Shown here: positions 5,595-6,390 of the stretch, one piece after another | Layout of the letters: every line of letters starts with the position of its first letter | How positions within the stretch are numbered: position 1 is the first letter of the stretch | Origin: Candidatus Nitrosotalea sp. FS | Lineage (GTDB): Archaea > Thermoproteota > Nitrososphaeria > Nitrososphaerales > Nitrosopumilaceae | NCBI RefSeq assembly: GCF_011319475.1 | Contig: NZ_RCMC01000291.1 | Coordinates: forward strand, 1-6,390 | Length of the DNA stretch: 6,390 nt | Direction: 5' to 3' | The notes under the pieces: generated by a model | What the model was told of the DNA's origin: nothing | What the model saw: only the letters and a program-made list of their open reading frames with translations | The model's database searches: none | Made by a program: the position numbers and the translations under genes

Positions 5595-5604
5595 TGACAT
5601 TTTT
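5580..5604 (+). terminator. Hairpin plus T-run terminator
   Basis: ATGTCA (5580-5585) and TGACAT (5595-5600) form a 6-bp stem with a 9-base loop, and the second arm runs into TTTT, giving T5 at 5600-5604. The stem overlaps the last codons and stop of the 5373-5594 gene. This resembles an intrinsic terminator; archaea mainly need the U-run, and a hairpin may help. Confidence 0.5.
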
Positions 5605-5673
5605 ACAATATCCTAATGTGTGGATGTTTATCTTAACTCTAGTTCATATGTCTTGGACGATATTTGATAGCAA

Positions 5674-5766
5674 GTGATTTCTGCTAGAAGATTTGTATTA
5701 TTTTACAAAAGATGTTTCTATGAATCAATGACAAACGAGGATGAAGATTCTGAGGACGATGATTAA
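5674..5766 (+). CDS. Possible micro-ORF with acidic tail (30 aa)
   Basis: A 30-codon frame starting at GTG (5674) has a basic, aromatic first half (ARRFVLFYKR, 4-13) and an extremely acidic end, MTNEDEDSEDDD (19-30). An internal ATG at 5728 would give only that 12-residue acidic peptide. An in-frame TAG lies just upstream of the GTG, and no convincing TATA box or ribosome-binding site is seen. It occupies the 231-base gap between two small membrane genes. It could be a real microprotein, the remnant of a lost gene's 3' end, or chance. The rest of the gap holds only shorter frames and the downstream promoter. Confidence 0.2.
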   Translation: MISARRFVLFYKRCFYESMTNEDEDSEDDD

Positions 5767-5781
5767 TGGATACATGATGAA

Positions 5782-5795
5782 AATTATGGATAATT
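5782..5795. promoter_or_regulatory. Inverted repeat next to the TATA box of the 5826 gene
   Basis: AATTAT-GG-ATAATT has 6-bp arms and a 2-base centre, ending one base before the TATA-like box at 5797. This is the place where an archaeal regulator could block or assist TFB/TBP binding. There is no independent evidence of a binding protein. Confidence 0.25.
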
Positions 5796-5796
5796 C

Positions 5797-5802
5797 TTTA
5801 TA
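5797..5802 (+). promoter_or_regulatory. TATA box, leaderless promoter of 5826-6038 gene
   Basis: TTTATA is centred about 26 bases before the ATG at 5826. The spacing picks that ATG over the upstream GTG (5814) and ATG (5820) in the same frame, and the choice yields a textbook signal peptide beginning MKTL. Confidence 0.5.
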
Positions 5803-5825
5803 GGCAATTTTGAGTGATAATGTTG

Positions 5826-6038
5826 ATGAAGACTCTCACAAGCCTATTTCTCATATCATTACTATTCTTTCTAACTATACCGCATGCTCAAGCCCAAGTT
5901 GATCCTGGCAACGATCCTGTGATGTGGAGTTATGTGGACCAAACTCAATTTTGGATTATACTCATTGTACTAGTTATAGTGGGTGGAGGATTTACGATAT
6001 ATTTCCGCAGAAAACCTGCACCAAAAAATAACCCCTAG
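5826..6038 (+). CDS. Small exported single-pass membrane protein (70 aa)
   Basis: The start at ATG 5826 gives 70 residues. There is a classic signal peptide (MKT, a hydrophobic core 4-18, and the AQA-Q cleavage site after residue 23), a short outward segment of about 19 residues (QVDPGNDPVMWSYVDQTQF), one transmembrane helix (about 43-60) and a basic, proline-containing inner tail beginning RRKPAPK. The mature protein would be about 47 residues, mostly membrane. In-frame starts at 5814 and 5820 would add up to four residues and are less well placed relative to the TATA box. The family is not recognised; tiny type I proteins of this kind are often accessory subunits of membrane complexes, but no such complex is encoded here. 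Its stop codon overlaps the stop of the convergent gene 6035-6232. Confidence 0.65.
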   Translation: MKTLTSLFLISLLFFLTIPHAQAQVDPGNDPVMWSYVDQTQFWIILIVLVIVGGGFTIYFRRKPAPKNNP

Positions 6039-6232
6039 GCTTTGGGTTTTACAGTCTTGCCCTTCAGTATTTTTTGCAATCCTGGAACCATCATGGAAAT
6101 CATTGCAGCAAAACCAAAGCCTGCTGCAAACAATGCTGCCATGTGGGATTCATAAACACGCATGAAAAGAAATGATGCTGCCGAAAGGCCAAACATTGCC
6201 AAAGATATGGCAAACATGGTATTGATCTTCAA
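6035..6232 (-). CDS. Small two-helix membrane protein (65 aa)
   Basis: This is a 65-residue protein with two hydrophobic helices (about 6-25 and 30-50) joined by a short polar turn (RVYES, 25-29), and a lysine-rich C-terminal tail (QKILKGKTVKPKA, 53-65). It is rich in Ala, Met, Gly and Phe. The longest version starts at TTG (6232); the ATG at 6217 gives a 60-residue protein beginning MFAISLAMFG and is a real alternative. A TATA-like CTAAATCT on the minus strand around 6259-6266 lies about 30 bases before the TTG and overlaps an inverted repeat. No family is recognised. The gene is convergent with 5826-6038, and the two coding regions overlap by four bases with interlocked stop codons. Confidence 0.6.
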   Translation of the reverse strand: MKINTMFAISLAMFGLSAASFLFMRVYESHMAALFAAGFGFAAMISMMVPGLQKILKGKTVKPKA

Positions 6233-6247
6233 TTTACAAATCCTTTG

Positions 6248-6261
6248 TCTAGTGTACTAGA
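6248..6261. promoter_or_regulatory. Inverted repeat upstream of the 6035-6232 gene, possible operator
   Basis: TCTAGT-GT-ACTAGA has perfect 6-bp arms and a 2-base centre. It overlaps the best TATA-like candidate for the minus-strand gene (6259-6266) and sits 16 bases before its TTG start. The position suits a repressor site; this is inference from symmetry alone. Confidence 0.3.
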
Positions 6262-6326
6262 TTTAGCAATTTCTACTGGAAAAAGGTAACGTCAAGGGCA
6301 AATGATTTATCTTGTGTGAAATTACA

Positions 6327-6343
6327 CCTTGTAGACCACAAGG
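6327..6343. repeat. Short hairpin near the right edge
   Basis: CCTTGT (6327-6332) and ACAAGG (6338-6343) form a 6-bp stem with a 5-base loop, AGACC. No U-run follows on either strand. The surrounding sequence (6233-6390) has no reading frame that I can support. It may belong to the leader or 3' end of a gene beyond the window. Confidence 0.3.
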
Positions 6344-6390
6344 ACTCTAACGGGATGATGTTAGTATGGCAATCCTTTGACCGATTAGAT

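Noticed and set aside
5983..6165. Plus-strand frame overlapping both small convergent membrane genes
   Set aside because: It has a chance composition (Gln/Pro/Ser/Trp mix), no promoter, and conflicts with two better-supported frames.
786..6295. 10-mer GTAACGTCAA occurring at 786-795 and 6286-6295
   Set aside because: Two copies of a 10-mer over 6 kb are expected by chance, and the flanks do not match.
6355..6390. Open frame running off the right edge (ATG at 6355)
   Set aside because: Only twelve codons are visible, with no convincing promoter at the right distance; frames on the other strand are equally open there.
1..6390. CRISPR array, insertion sequence, integrase or att site
   Set aside because: No regularly spaced repeats, transposase/integrase motifs or terminal inverted repeats with target duplications were seen.

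Overview
The window looks like chromosomal DNA from an ammonia-oxidising archaeon or close relative (Nitrososphaerota/Thaumarchaeota, most likely a mesophilic Nitrosopumilales member). This is inferred from the AT-rich base composition, A/T-ending codons, TATA-like boxes about 25-27 bases upstream of several start codons, and the lack of convincing Shine-Dalgarno sequences. Small membrane orphans, a single-domain CheY and an MFS exporter packed as mostly single-gene transcription units also fit. No 16S rRNA or ammonia-oxidation marker is present, so the assignment is not proven.

Layout: (1) 49-705 (+) encodes a stand-alone TIR-domain protein with its putative NADase glutamate intact. (2) 865-1113 (-) and 1236-1430 (-) encode two small orphans, one soluble and one membrane-anchored. 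(3) 1598-1981 (+) encodes a small anchored extracytoplasmic protein. (4) 2130-3578 (+) encodes a 14-helix DHA2-type MFS exporter. (5) 3599-4711 (-) encodes an exported NodB-like polysaccharide deacetylase with a lysine-rich helical tail; it converges on the exporter across a 20-base gap spanned by an inverted repeat. (6) 4945-5304 (+) encodes a CheY-like receiver divergent from the deacetylase. (7) 5373-5594 (+), 5826-6038 (+) and 6035-6232 (-) encode three tiny membrane proteins; the last two converge and share one CTAG as both stop codons. The last 158 bases hold a hairpin and no gene I can support.

How the genes work together: no operon is evident, and nearly every gene has its own promoter-like sequence. 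The common theme is the cell envelope: an exporter, an exported carbohydrate-active enzyme and five small membrane or exported proteins, with a receiver that could feed signals to chemotaxis or other outputs. The TIR protein is the best candidate for an immune or NAD-cleaving function, but no partner (sensor, SIR2, STING, Argonaute, nuclease) lies beside it here. I see no rRNA, tRNA, CRISPR array, transposase or insertion sequence. No multi-gene novel system is convincingly visible; the most notable items are the TIR protein, the leaderless gene starts, the atypical deacetylase and the shared stop codon.
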